NCBI GenBank assembly: GCA_944324315.1
Contig: CALUVW010000006.1
Location: 1 to 64,000 of the forward strand
Length of the DNA: 64,000 nt
Direction of reading: 5' to 3'
From: Candidatus Gastranaerophilales bacterium
Lineage (GTDB): Bacteria > Cyanobacteriota > Vampirovibrionia > Gastranaerophilales > Gastranaerophilaceae
Shown piece by piece: positions 34,065 to 42,608 of the stretch. Positions within the stretch are counted from its first letter, which is position 1. Every line of letters begins with the position of its first letter. The notes below the pieces were generated by a model. That model was given only the letters and a program-made list of their open reading frames with translations. It made no database searches and was not told the origin of the DNA. Made by a program: the position numbers and the translations under genes.

Positions 34065-34976
34065 TCACATTTTCTGTTTAAGCTCGTTTTTAATATCGCT
34101 TAAAGGCCCGTTGTTCGGAGTCCTGATGTTATGATAATAATTTTTAGCAAACGTAAACGGATATTTCGGAAGCCACGTAAACTTTATAAAGATGTTTACC
34201 GTATCTGCCCCTTGAGAGAGCATAAGTTCATCAATAGTGGCTTCATGTGCAGGCGAAATTGATGAAAAGACTTTTAAAAAGTAGTCAGTGAATGTAACTG
34301 CAGAATAACCTGACGCTGTAACAGGATTAGTAATAAATTCGGTTACTTTAAAGTTATCATCACCTTTAATATTTTTTACATCATCAGGAAGTTGTAATTC
34401 CCCGCCGGCAATTTGTTCGATTTCATACCACTGACCGTTATATTGGATACGCATAATATTAGGTTTTGGCATATAAATATCATCGAAAATATTATCAAGG
34501 ATTACATTCCCATTTCTGTCGCATACACCGTATTTATAATTCTTTTTAGTTAAAAACATTCCGCCAAAAAGAATGTCTATTGATGAATATTCCGGAGGTA
34601 TAATTATTTCGCCTTTTTCATTATAAATTGCAAAATTATTGCTGTTGCCAATTTTCAGGTATTTGCCCAAAATTCTGTCTACATGTCTGTATTTAGGCTC
34701 AATAAGATAGTTTCCGCTGTTATCTATAAGACCGTATTTTGTCTTTTTCAAAACAATCCATGAAGAATCACCGAGTCTGATAAGTTTTTTATATTGCGGC
34801 TCAACAATTATATTTCCTGATTTATCCTGCAGTCCGAACAAATTTTTTTCGTTGCTGAATACAGTTAAATCAGACATAGAAATAGATGCTTTTATTGGTT
34901 CATTAACAGATTCACCAGCAAATGCGCATCCGTTTAATACTATAATTATACCCAGCAATATAAAAATTTTCTTCAT
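34065..34976 (-). CDS. WG-repeat lipoprotein
   Basis: The 303-residue protein starts with a lipoprotein signal (MKKIFILLGIIIVLNGC; Cys17 after L-N-G). Residues about 40-185 hold repeated units of the WG type: LFGLQDKSGNIIVEPQYKK, KYGLIDNSGNYLIEPKYRH, a weaker NFAIYNEKGEIIIPPEYSS and YKYGVCDRNGNVILDNIF. These repeats form beta-propeller-like or beta-rich binding surfaces. The C-terminal third is different and unrecognised. No Shine-Dalgarno is present; the start lies beside a perfect inverted repeat shared with the divergent AsmA-like gene. Confidence 0.8.
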   Translation of the reverse strand: MKKIFILLGIIIVLNGCAFAGESVNEPIKASISMSDLTVFSNEKNLFGLQDKSGNIIVEPQYKKLIRLGDSSWIVLKKTKYGLIDNSGNYLIEPKYRHVDRILGKYLKIGNSNNFAIYNEKGEIIIPPEYSSIDILFGGMFLTKKNYKYGVCDRNGNVILDNIFDDIYMPKPNIMRIQYNGQWYEIEQIAGGELQLPDDVKNIKGDDNFKVTEFITNPVTASGYSAVTFTDYFLKVFSSISPAHEATIDELMLSQGADTVNIFIKFTWLPKYPFTFAKNYYHNIRTPNNGPLSDIKNELKQKM

Positions 34977-34978
34977 AT

Positions 34979-35016
34979 ATATATAATAGCATAAAATAAT
35001 TTATGCTATTATATAT
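34979..35016. promoter_or_regulatory. Perfect 17-bp inverted repeat in a divergent promoter
   Basis: Arms ATATATAATAGCATAAA and TTTATGCTATTATATAT surround a 4-nt ATAA loop. Each arm carries a TATTAT -10-like box for the outward gene, 6 nt before the leftward start codon. The repeat fills nearly the entire gap between the two genes. Confidence 0.7.
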
Positions 35017-35030
35017 TTAGGATGATTAAG

Positions 35031-37826
35031 ATGAATTTAACTAAAAAAACAAAGATTGGACTGTCTGTTGCAGCAGCAGTTGTTGTACTGGCTGCAGCTC
35101 CGTTTGTTATTTATTTAAAAATTTTGCCTGCGGCAGTTTCAAATAAGCATGTAATTAGTTTTGTAGAAAAAACTTTATATGACGTGGCGGGATTAAAGCT
35201 TGATATCAAAAATCCGGTGTTGAAAACATCTTTTGAGCCGGAAATAGCTTTTAAGGTTGATGAATTAACTCTTTCAAACAAAGGGGCTAGCCTTTTAGCA
35301 GTTGAAAATTTTGATACGGAAATTTCATTTAAAGAAATTTTTGATAAAAATATTATAGTAAAAAAATTAGGTGCTGATTATATTTTTGCAGATATTAATA
35401 ATCTTTTGGCACTTGCACCTAAACAAAAAGAGCAAAAAGAACAGCAGAAAAGCGAATGGAACTTTGACTTTTTTGATTCTCTTTTGTATGTAAAAAAATC
35501 TTTGTTCCTATATAAGGTAGAGCCGGAAACATATATATCTTTAAAAGCTGATGATATTGAAATTGATAATACTCAAAAAGCTCTGCGTTATATACGTTTT
35601 AATATTACATCAGATATCAGAAAAGCCGGAAAAAGCATGTATATCAACATTGCAGACAGAAATTCCGTCTATATCAAAGATAAGGCTCTGCATATTGATA
35701 AATGTATGCTGACTGTTAATAAATCGAAGATTTATTTTAATGCTTTCGGAGCAAGACACAAAGAATCATATCTTGAAATCTTTACGGATAAAATTCTTGT
35801 CGGAGATGTATTAGAACTTATTAATTCTCAAATTATCGAAAACAATCTGAACGAACCTTTAGCATTTTTCAAGGATTTAAAAGGCGATTTCAATTTTAAT
35901 ATAAGATTAACTAAAAAAGATTTAAACGGTATTGTAAACCTTAATAAAATATCATGCAAGCTTATACCCGTTGACAATATTCCTCTTATGCTTGAAAAAG
36001 GTCAGATTGTTATGGGTAAAAATGATATTGTTGTAAAAGATTTCAAAGGATATTACAACAATAAAAAAGAAAACAGTATTGAAATGGAAGGTACTGTTAA
36101 AGATTATCTGAAAACCATTGATACAAACTTAATTGCGCGTGCCACGGTTACTAATGATTTTGCAAAAAATCAATTCTCAAATATGGTAGGTATCCCGATT
36201 ACCCTGACCGGCGGCTCTACAAAAACAAGACTTGATATAAAATCTGTAAACAATAAAATTGATCTTAAATGGCTTTTCGGATTAATGCCGGGGCAGGATT
36301 TATTAATAGATGGTGCCTCTCTGACTCCAAATAAATTTATCAGAGGCTTAAATGCGGATATGCATTTTGAAGGAAATATTTTTGATATCAAATCCATTGA
36401 TTACTATATTGTACCTGACAGTTTTTCAATCGAACAGAAGAAAAATGCAAAGCCTGTTGTTAGCGTTGCGGGGAAATTAGATGTTTCAACACCAATCCCT
36501 ACAGTGCAAAATATGGGATTTGAAATTCCAAACCCTTTGCCAAGCGAATTTTTAAATGTCTTAATCGGACAAAAACTGTTTAAAAACGGAAAAATTGCCG
36601 GAAATATGGAATTTGTCAACACAGGGAAATACCCTGTATTAAACGGCAGGCTCACAATGGATGATGTGAGAATACCATCTCAACGAGTTTATTTGAAACA
36701 CGGTGAAATGAATACATCAAACGGGCTTTTAAATCTTGCAGCAGAAGGGAGATACAGACGCTCTGCTTATAACTTTGACGGAAGTCTTATAAATGCTGTT
36801 AAATTTCCGGTTGTTGTAAAAGATGTTAATTTAACTGTTGATGATGTTGATATTGAAAAATTTATTGTATCAGCAAACAATCAAAGCTCCGAAGCTATTA
36901 AATCCGAAAAATTTGACGTAAAAGCTTCAGGAGAAGCGATTGATGACGATGCCAATACTCCAACATTTGATATCGGTAATTTTGTGGTCGAAAACTGCGT
37001 GCTCCATATTTTGAAAGGTGCATACAAAGACATAACATTTGAAGATGTAAAAGCAACTCTATCGCTTGATAAAAATAGTATCTTGAACTTATATTCAAAC
37101 AGATTTGCAATTGCAGAAGGACATTCATCTGCTAAAGTTAACTGCGATTTGAAAAAACATAAATATAGTATAATTCTTGGTATAAAAGATGTAAATTCCG
37201 ATTTAATGGCGACAACCCTTCTTGCATTGAAAAAAGAAATAACAGGAAAAGCCAGCGGACTTATTTCTTTAAATACGGATGATTCTTTGAAGCTTAACGG
37301 CTCTATTAAGTTTGTTGTTAAAGACGGAACTATTCAAAAAGTCGGACTGGTTGAATATATCCTGAAATTTGCCGCATTATTCAGAAATCCGCTTGTTATG
37401 ATAAGCCCCTCAACATTTTCGGATCTTGTAAATATTCCCGAGGGCAATTTTGACAAGATTAACGGTGATATCAGGATAAAAAATAATGTTATTGAAAACA
37501 TGATGATAAAATCATCCGCACCACAGCTTAGTTCGTTTATTGTAGGGCGTTATGATCTTGAAACGAGAGATGCAACTTTGAGAATTTACACAAAATTCAG
37601 CAACAAAAATAAAGGTTTCGGCGGATTTTTAAGAAATATCTCACTTAACAGTCTTGCAAACAGAATGCCTTTAAGCAGCAGTAATGACAGTAACTATTAC
37701 TCAGCGGAGATATCACAGCTCCCGCCGATTGATGCTGATGAAAAAGACTGCCAGATATTCCTGACAAAAGTTGACGGTGATGTTGAGCATAATAACTTTA
37801 TTTCATCTCTCAAAAAGATTAAATAA
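35031..37826 (+). CDS. AsmA-like/TamB-like envelope protein
   Basis: The 931-residue protein has one N-terminal membrane helix (about 8-30, IGLSVAAAVVVLAAAPFVIYL) followed by a long beta-rich periplasmic part. The N-terminal YxxV...AGLKLDIKNPVLKTS region and the C-terminal segment with AGKASGLISLNTDDSLKLNGSI-type repeats and VEYILKFAALFRNPL are characteristic of AsmA-like proteins. These form grooved bridges that help move phospholipid between membranes or influence outer-membrane assembly. The ATG at 35031 is preferred to the one at 35022 because AGGA then lies at proper spacing. It is divergent from the WG-repeat lipoprotein. Confidence 0.8.
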   Translation: MNLTKKTKIGLSVAAAVVVLAAAPFVIYLKILPAAVSNKHVISFVEKTLYDVAGLKLDIKNPVLKTSFEPEIAFKVDELTLSNKGASLLAVENFDTEISFKEIFDKNIIVKKLGADYIFADINNLLALAPKQKEQKEQQKSEWNFDFFDSLLYVKKSLFLYKVEPETYISLKADDIEIDNTQKALRYIRFNITSDIRKAGKSMYINIADRNSVYIKDKALHIDKCMLTVNKSKIYFNAFGARHKESYLEIFTDKILVGDVLELINSQIIENNLNEPLAFFKDLKGDFNFNIRLTKKDLNGIVNLNKISCKLIPVDNIPLMLEKGQIVMGKNDIVVKDFKGYYNNKKENSIEMEGTVKDYLKTIDTNLIARATVTNDFAKNQFSNMVGIPITLTGGSTKTRLDIKSVNNKIDLKWLFGLMPGQDLLIDGASLTPNKFIRGLNADMHFEGNIFDIKSIDYYIVPDSFSIEQKKNAKPVVSVAGKLDVSTPIPTVQNMGFEIPNPLPSEFLNVLIGQKLFKNGKIAGNMEFVNTGKYPVLNGRLTMDDVRIPSQRVYLKHGEMNTSNGLLNLAAEGRYRRSAYNFDGSLINAVKFPVVVKDVNLTVDDVDIEKFIVSANNQSSEAIKSEKFDVKASGEAIDDDANTPTFDIGNFVVENCVLHILKGAYKDITFEDVKATLSLDKNSILNLYSNRFAIAEGHSSAKVNCDLKKHKYSIILGIKDVNSDLMATTLLALKKEITGKASGLISLNTDDSLKLNGSIKFVVKDGTIQKVGLVEYILKFAALFRNPLVMISPSTFSDLVNIPEGNFDKINGDIRIKNNVIENMMIKSSAPQLSSFIVGRYDLETRDATLRIYTKFSNKNKGFGGFLRNISLNSLANRMPLSSSNDSNYYSAEISQLPPIDADEKDCQIFLTKVDGDVEHNNFISSLKKIK

Positions 37827-38255
37827 TTAGTTTAGTATCATAATTCCCATATTCAGATATGCAGCAAAACATATCCATAACAGATATGGAATAAGCAAAT
37901 ATGCAGCGGGTTTTGATATTTTATAGAATGAAATTATTGTCAAAATTAAAAAGATTAAAAGTAATATTATTATGACAAAACTTAGTGTTATATTATGCAG
38001 GTAAAAAAATACAGGACTCCAGCTAAAATTTAACAGAAGCTGGACAAGAAAAAATAAAATACCCGCTTTTTTATCTTTATCGGTTTTAGCAAACATAAAG
38101 ATAAAAAATGATAAAAATATAAGCGTATAAATAACTCCCCAAACAGGAGCAAATATAGCTGACGGCGGGTTTAAAGGCGGTTTATGTAATGTATTGTACC
38201 AACTTAAATCCATACTAATATTATTCCATTTTACAAAAATGTTTACATCAGACAT
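37827..38255 (-). CDS. TspO/MBR-family membrane protein
   Basis: The 142-residue protein has five predicted helices and the TspO signatures WYNTLHKPPLNPPSAIFAPVW near the N-terminus, LLLNFSWSPVFF in the middle and PYLLWICFAAYLN near the end. TspO proteins bind porphyrins or similar ligands and affect stress responses. It overlaps the upstream SGNH-hydrolase gene by 8 bases. Its stop abuts the stop of the convergent AsmA-like gene. Confidence 0.9.
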   Translation of the reverse strand: MSDVNIFVKWNNISMDLSWYNTLHKPPLNPPSAIFAPVWGVIYTLIFLSFFIFMFAKTDKDKKAGILFFLVQLLLNFSWSPVFFYLHNITLSFVIIILLLIFLILTIISFYKISKPAAYLLIPYLLWICFAAYLNMGIMILN

Positions 38256-38862
38256 TCAGACAAAGAAGTTTAATAACGTTTTCGGCAATTATTTTATGCT
38301 GGTCAGCTTCATAGTGAAGCCCGTCAATATCCGACGTCTGTACAAGTTTGTTTAAATCTAAAAATTTACAGTGATAGTCTTTTGCAATTTTTTCATAAAT
38401 CGGTGTTATTTGCTTTGACTTTTCAACGGAAGCTTCATCAAAAAGAAATCTAAAATTACTGTTCAAAATATTTTCCCTTATATGTGATGGTGCAAGTATT
38501 ATAATTTCACTTGCCGCAGGTTGTTCAACAACGAGAGAAACAAATGACTGCATACTTTTTTGAAATTGTTCAAGAGTAGGATTATAAAATTTTTGCAAGT
38601 CATTTATTCCGATAGCAAGAATTATGCAGTCAAAATTATCTTTTAAATATTCTTGAATAAGCTTATATCCTGTATATGCAACCCCTTCAGGATTATCAGA
38701 AAACGCTGTTCTGTTATTTCCGCCGGCTTCTATTATTTCGTAATTATCTCCTGCAAACTTTTGTAAAATTCCTGTCCAGCGGATATTTTTATTGTAGCGG
38801 TTCCCATTATGCGGATTATAACCAAATGTATTACTGTCTCCAAAGCATAGCACTCTTTTCAT
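38248..38862 (-). CDS. SGNH/GDSL-type hydrolase
   Basis: The 204-residue cytoplasmic protein has block I FGDSNTFGYNP with nucleophile Ser10, a Gly/Asn-rich block II (EAGGNNRT), the block III-like AIGINDLQ and block V DGLHYEADQH with catalytic Asp and His. These enzymes cut ester bonds in lipids or acetylated sugars; the substrate is not predictable. There is no signal peptide and no Shine-Dalgarno sequence. Overlaps the TspO gene, with which it is co-transcribed. Confidence 0.9.
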   Translation of the reverse strand: MKRVLCFGDSNTFGYNPHNGNRYNKNIRWTGILQKFAGDNYEIIEAGGNNRTAFSDNPEGVAYTGYKLIQEYLKDNFDCIILAIGINDLQKFYNPTLEQFQKSMQSFVSLVVEQPAASEIIILAPSHIRENILNSNFRFLFDEASVEKSKQITPIYEKIAKDYHCKFLDLNKLVQTSDIDGLHYEADQHKIIAENVIKLLCLNV

Positions 38863-38952
38863 ATATTAAATAATATCATATATATGAAAAAATATCAGTC
38901 AAAATAATTATTATAATTCTTTGTGCTAAAATATTTACGCAGGAGGTACTTT

Positions 38953-39369
38953 ATGTACACAATAAAAGAAGTTTCTGATAAAATGAATGTTTCCGAACAT
39001 ACTCTCAGATTTTGGGCTAAATCAGGATTTTTTCCGTTTGTAAAAAGAGACAAAAATAATATAAGAAAATTTTCGGAAAATGATTTAGACTGGGTTAAAA
39101 TAGTAAAATGTCTGCGTTCTGTCGGGACTGAAAATAAATCAATAAAAAAATACATTGATCTGTGTATAATAGGCGATTCAACCATTCCTGAACGGTATGA
39201 TATAATTCATGCAACAAAAATAAAAGCAGAAAAACAAATGCAAGAATTACAAAAACAAATTGACCTTTTAAACTTTAAAGAAAAATTTTACCAGAATTTA
39301 ATCGAAAACAATCTGGAAGATACCTGGAATCCTATGAATAAAATGCAGCTCGTTACAGAATCTGTTTAA
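38953..39369 (+). CDS. MerR-family transcriptional regulator
   Basis: The 138-residue protein has a MerR-type N-terminal winged helix (YTIKEVSDKMNVSEHTLRFWAKSG, residues 2-25) followed by the long dimerisation helix (about 80-120, KIKAEKQMQELQKQIDLL). No metal-binding Cys are evident, so it is of the organic-ligand or stress-sensing group. The ATG at 38953 follows AGGAGG. It leads a rightward unit with an acetyltransferase and a nucleotidyltransferase-fold protein. Confidence 0.9.
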   Translation: MYTIKEVSDKMNVSEHTLRFWAKSGFFPFVKRDKNNIRKFSENDLDWVKIVKCLRSVGTENKSIKKYIDLCIIGDSTIPERYDIIHATKIKAEKQMQELQKQIDLLNFKEKFYQNLIENNLEDTWNPMNKMQLVTESV

Positions 39370-39391
39370 TATACAAAAGAAAAGAGACTTT

Positions 39392-39946
39392 ATGACAGAA
39401 AAAGAAAAAATGCTTAATGCAAATCTTTACGACGCTAATGATAAAGAATTGTACGACGAAAGAATCAGATGTAAATCTTTATGCTATGAATATAATAACC
39501 TTCCTCCTAATGATACAGAAAAAAGGACAAATTTAATAAAAAAACTGATTGGCAAAGCAGGTGAATCTTTTCTGATAGAACAGCCCTTTCAATGTGATTA
39601 CGGTTATAACATTGAATTTGGAGAAAATTTTTATTCTAACCACAATTTAATAATTCTGGATCCTGCAAAAGTAACGTTCGGGAACAACGTTTTTATAGGT
39701 CCGAACTGTGCATTTTATACCCCCGTACACCCGCTTGATGCAGAGACACGAAACAAAGGACTTGAATATGCATATCCAATCAAAATCGGTAATAATGTTT
39801 GGTTTGGCGGAAATGTTGTTGTATTACCGGGTGTAACAATAGGGGACAACGTTGTAATAGGTGCAGGAAGCGTTGTTGTTAAAGATATTCCACCAAATGT
39901 TCTTGCAGTTGGCAATCCGTGTAAAATTGTAAAAAATATAGATTAA
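39392..39946 (+). CDS. maa: Maltose/galactoside O-acetyltransferase (LbH family)
   Basis: The 184-residue protein has the N-terminal Mac domain (EKMLNANLYDANDKEL) and the left-handed beta-helix hexapeptide repeats (IGNNVWFGGNVVVLPGVTIG, then DNVVIGAGSVVVKDIPPN). The catalytic His is in TPVHPLDAETR. The VLAVGNPCKIVK ending is typical. It transfers acetyl from acetyl-CoA to sugars such as maltose or galactosides; which one cannot be decided. It lies 22 nt after the MerR gene. The symbol is tentative. Confidence 0.88.
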   Translation: MTEKEKMLNANLYDANDKELYDERIRCKSLCYEYNNLPPNDTEKRTNLIKKLIGKAGESFLIEQPFQCDYGYNIEFGENFYSNHNLIILDPAKVTFGNNVFIGPNCAFYTPVHPLDAETRNKGLEYAYPIKIGNNVWFGGNVVVLPGVTIGDNVVIGAGSVVVKDIPPNVLAVGNPCKIVKNID

Positions 39947-39958
39947 ATAAGAGGATTT

Positions 39959-40741
39959 ATGAATAATTTTGACATATTGGACAAAATGACTGAGGACTAC
40001 AAAAAACTTGAATATGTTTCTGCAATAGTTTTAGGCGGTTCTTCAACTGTAAATAATGACGATAATAAATCAGACTTTGATATATATATTTATTGTACAA
40101 AAGAACCGCCGGTCAGTAAACGAAGAGATATTGCATACAAATATTCAGATGCTCCTGAAATAGATAATCATTACTTTGAAACCGGTGATGTATACCGTTT
40201 ACGTGCAACCGGAAAACCCATAGATATTATGTACCGCTCATTAGAGAGTATTGAAAGGAATATTGAATGGGTATGGGAAAATCATAATGCTTGCCTCGGT
40301 TATACTACCTGTTTTATTGATAATGTAAATAAATCAAAAATTTTGTATGATAAAAACGGATGGTTTGGGCAGCTGCAAAAGAGAACACGTACACCTTACC
40401 CGCAAAAATTAGCAGATAATATTATTAAAAAGAATTTTTCTTATCTCAAAGATGTTATGTTTTCTTATTACGACCAGCTTGAATCTGCAATTATAAGACA
40501 TGATTTTGTAAGTATTAATCATCGGACTGCCGCATTTCTTGCAAGTTATTTTGATATAATATTTGCTAAAAACAAAATTTTACATCCCGGAGAAAAAAAG
40601 CTTGTTGAATTTGCTTTAGAAAATTGCAGCACTTTACCTGAAAATTTTGAAAATGATGTTAAATTTCTTGCAATAGGAGCTATTGATTTAAAACTGAATA
40701 CTGCAGAAAATATGGTAGAAAATTTAAGAATTATTCTCTAA
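39959..40741 (+). CDS. Nucleotidyltransferase-fold protein, DUF4037-like
   Basis: The 260-residue protein has the minimal nucleotidyltransferase signature: VLGGSSTVNN at 24-33 and SDFDIYIY with the two metal Asp residues at 40-42. The helical C-terminal half (KKNFSYLKDVMFSYYDQL, then LENCSTLPENF) resembles DUF4037 proteins. Relatives modify small molecules such as aminoglycosides, but the substrate is unknown here. GAGG precedes the ATG, 12 nt after the acetyltransferase. It overlaps the convergent neighbour by 4 bases. Confidence 0.75.
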   Translation: MNNFDILDKMTEDYKKLEYVSAIVLGGSSTVNNDDNKSDFDIYIYCTKEPPVSKRRDIAYKYSDAPEIDNHYFETGDVYRLRATGKPIDIMYRSLESIERNIEWVWENHNACLGYTTCFIDNVNKSKILYDKNGWFGQLQKRTRTPYPQKLADNIIKKNFSYLKDVMFSYYDQLESAIIRHDFVSINHRTAAFLASYFDIIFAKNKILHPGEKKLVEFALENCSTLPENFENDVKFLAIGAIDLKLNTAENMVENLRIIL

Positions 40742-41913
40742 TCCCATTGTTTAGAGTTTAAATTTTCTCGTAACAATCCGTTTTCATTCAAATAATCAAG
40801 TATTCTAAAATTCAAGAGATTTCTGTAATCTCTCATTGCAGTAGTATAATTGGAAGTATTTTTCGGACATTTTTTCTTTAATTCTGCAAGTTTTTTTTCA
40901 GAAAGCATTCCCGTTCTGAATCTGTTAGGCTGGTATACAGTCCAGGTTTCATGCGGATAGTAAGACGACCTGCATTCATTTGTATTTTCATTTATGAGCA
41001 TTTGTTCAAAAACTTCCAGCGGCATATCATGAAACTCCTGCGGGATATCTTTATAATACGGCCACAACCTTTCAGGAAGCTGTACTTTAGGAATAGGAAT
41101 TTCTTGATCGTCATAATACATATTTTCCATATACTCAAGACAGCCGATGCCAAAAATTCTTATGGATTTTGCAAAGTCTTCTAAAACACCTTCTTCTTCA
41201 GCGATTTCAGACATTATATCCAAAAATGAGCAAGCACCTTTTCCTGAATTAATATAATCGGTTATTACAACTTTCTTCCCTGTTTTATTGTGAACATCTA
41301 CAATATGTTTAGGATCTGCCTGTATTCTTTTTAAATATCTTTTATATGCCTTTTTCTCCTCTTCAGTAGGAGCACAGCTATTCATTCTAACAAGACCATC
41401 AGGAGAATTTCTATACCAGTATTTTGAAAATGAAACACATTTATAATCATCTATTCCGTCTTTCATCCATAAAGCAGTATTTAAAAACCATTTAGGGCTT
41501 CTTCCAAGACAAAGTATCGGCTCATTTCGCAAACCTCTGTATAAATCACAAACTTTTATAAATTGTTTCATTACTCTGTCATCTTTTAACGGCAAATATT
41601 TTTCTTTTGAATTTTCCAATTCTTCTGGATTTACATCTTTTGAAAAATTTTCGTATTTTTTACGCAAAATTTGTTTCATGTGAGGAGATAAATTTTTGTA
41701 TTCAAAATAATCAATACTTGGAACACGCCTTCTGCTACGATTTTCTGCCGTAAAATTAATATTGCTTATTAAACATGAGTATAAATTTTCATTATAATTA
41801 TGCATTCCCTGAGGATTATTTTCATATACTTCATTATTACAACGTTTATCAAGGTTTGTAGTAACTTTCAAACCAGCGCCAGTGTAATTGGGTAAAATAC
41901 TTTGAACTTTCAT
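40738..41913 (-). CDS. Phosphoribosyltransferase-like protein of unknown role, with INFTA motif
   Basis: This 391-residue protein is not recognised overall. Residues 215-232 read KVVITDYINSGKGACSFL, much like the PRPP-binding loop of type I phosphoribosyltransferases (hydrophobic strand, acidic pair replaced by T-D, then S/T-G-K/T-G). ILCLGRSPKWF at 133-143 would fit the preceding strand and pyrophosphate loop. The first 60 residues are low-complexity and include the recurring motif as INFTA (52-56), followed by Arg-rich NRSRRRVP. The C-terminus is long and helical. It has a strong Shine-Dalgarno (AGGAG). Monocistronic. Confidence 0.65.
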   Translation of the reverse strand: MKVQSILPNYTGAGLKVTTNLDKRCNNEVYENNPQGMHNYNENLYSCLISNINFTAENRSRRRVPSIDYFEYKNLSPHMKQILRKKYENFSKDVNPEELENSKEKYLPLKDDRVMKQFIKVCDLYRGLRNEPILCLGRSPKWFLNTALWMKDGIDDYKCVSFSKYWYRNSPDGLVRMNSCAPTEEEKKAYKRYLKRIQADPKHIVDVHNKTGKKVVITDYINSGKGACSFLDIMSEIAEEEGVLEDFAKSIRIFGIGCLEYMENMYYDDQEIPIPKVQLPERLWPYYKDIPQEFHDMPLEVFEQMLINENTNECRSSYYPHETWTVYQPNRFRTGMLSEKKLAELKKKCPKNTSNYTTAMRDYRNLLNFRILDYLNENGLLRENLNSKQWD

Positions 41914-41966
41914 TAATTTTCTCCTGTTTTTTCTTTTTAAAAACCGGTGAAAAAATTTTTTGCGTA

Positions 41967-42593
41967 TTAATTTAAAACTTTATCTAAAATTAATGAAAGA
42001 TCTTTTTTATCAATAATAATATCTGCATTTTGTTTCAAAATAGGCTTAGCACAAAACGCAATACGCGTGCCCGCGTATTCAAACATACTTAAATCATTTG
42101 CCCCGTCACCTATTGCAATGGTATTTGACTTATCAATCCCTGATATTAGCTGCAACCTTCTTAGCATACTTCCTTTACTTGAACCAAACATCATTTCGCC
42201 GCCCACAAGCCCGGTAAGATACCCGTCTTTTTCATGCAAAATATTAGAAAATTCACAATCAAGACCATATTTTTTTAAAAAAGGAACGGTAGCATTTTTA
42301 AACCCTCCGGAAAAACAAACAACTTTGTACCCCATATCCTTTAAACCTTTAATAGTTTTTTGTACGCCGGGCATTGGCGGAAGATTTTCACAAATGTTAT
42401 TAACGGTTTTAACTTCCAGACCTTTCAATAAACCGACACGCTTTTGCAGACTCTCGAAAAAATCAATTTCTCCGCGCATAGCTCTTTCCGTAATTTCTTT
42501 AACCTCTTTTTCAATACCTGTTTCCCTAGCCAGATATTCCAGAGTTTCGCCGTCCATTAATGTAGAGTCAAAGTCAAAAACCGCTAATTTCAT
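41967..42593 (-). CDS. serB: Phosphoserine phosphatase (SerB)
   Basis: SerB performs the last step of serine synthesis. The 208-residue HAD enzyme has the nucleophile pair Asp7/Asp9 in FDFDSTLMDGET, CFSGGFKNA in motif II and GDGANDLSMF in motif IV. Glu in the DGET loop and Arg residues in the cap are typical for phosphoserine. It is third in the leftward serine operon, 15 nt after serA. AAGGAAA precedes the ATG. Confidence 0.95.
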   Translation of the reverse strand: MKLAVFDFDSTLMDGETLEYLARETGIEKEVKEITERAMRGEIDFFESLQKRVGLLKGLEVKTVNNICENLPPMPGVQKTIKGLKDMGYKVVCFSGGFKNATVPFLKKYGLDCEFSNILHEKDGYLTGLVGGEMMFGSSKGSMLRRLQLISGIDKSNTIAIGDGANDLSMFEYAGTRIAFCAKPILKQNADIIIDKKDLSLILDKVLN

Positions 42594-42608
42594 TTGTTTC
42601 CTTTACAG

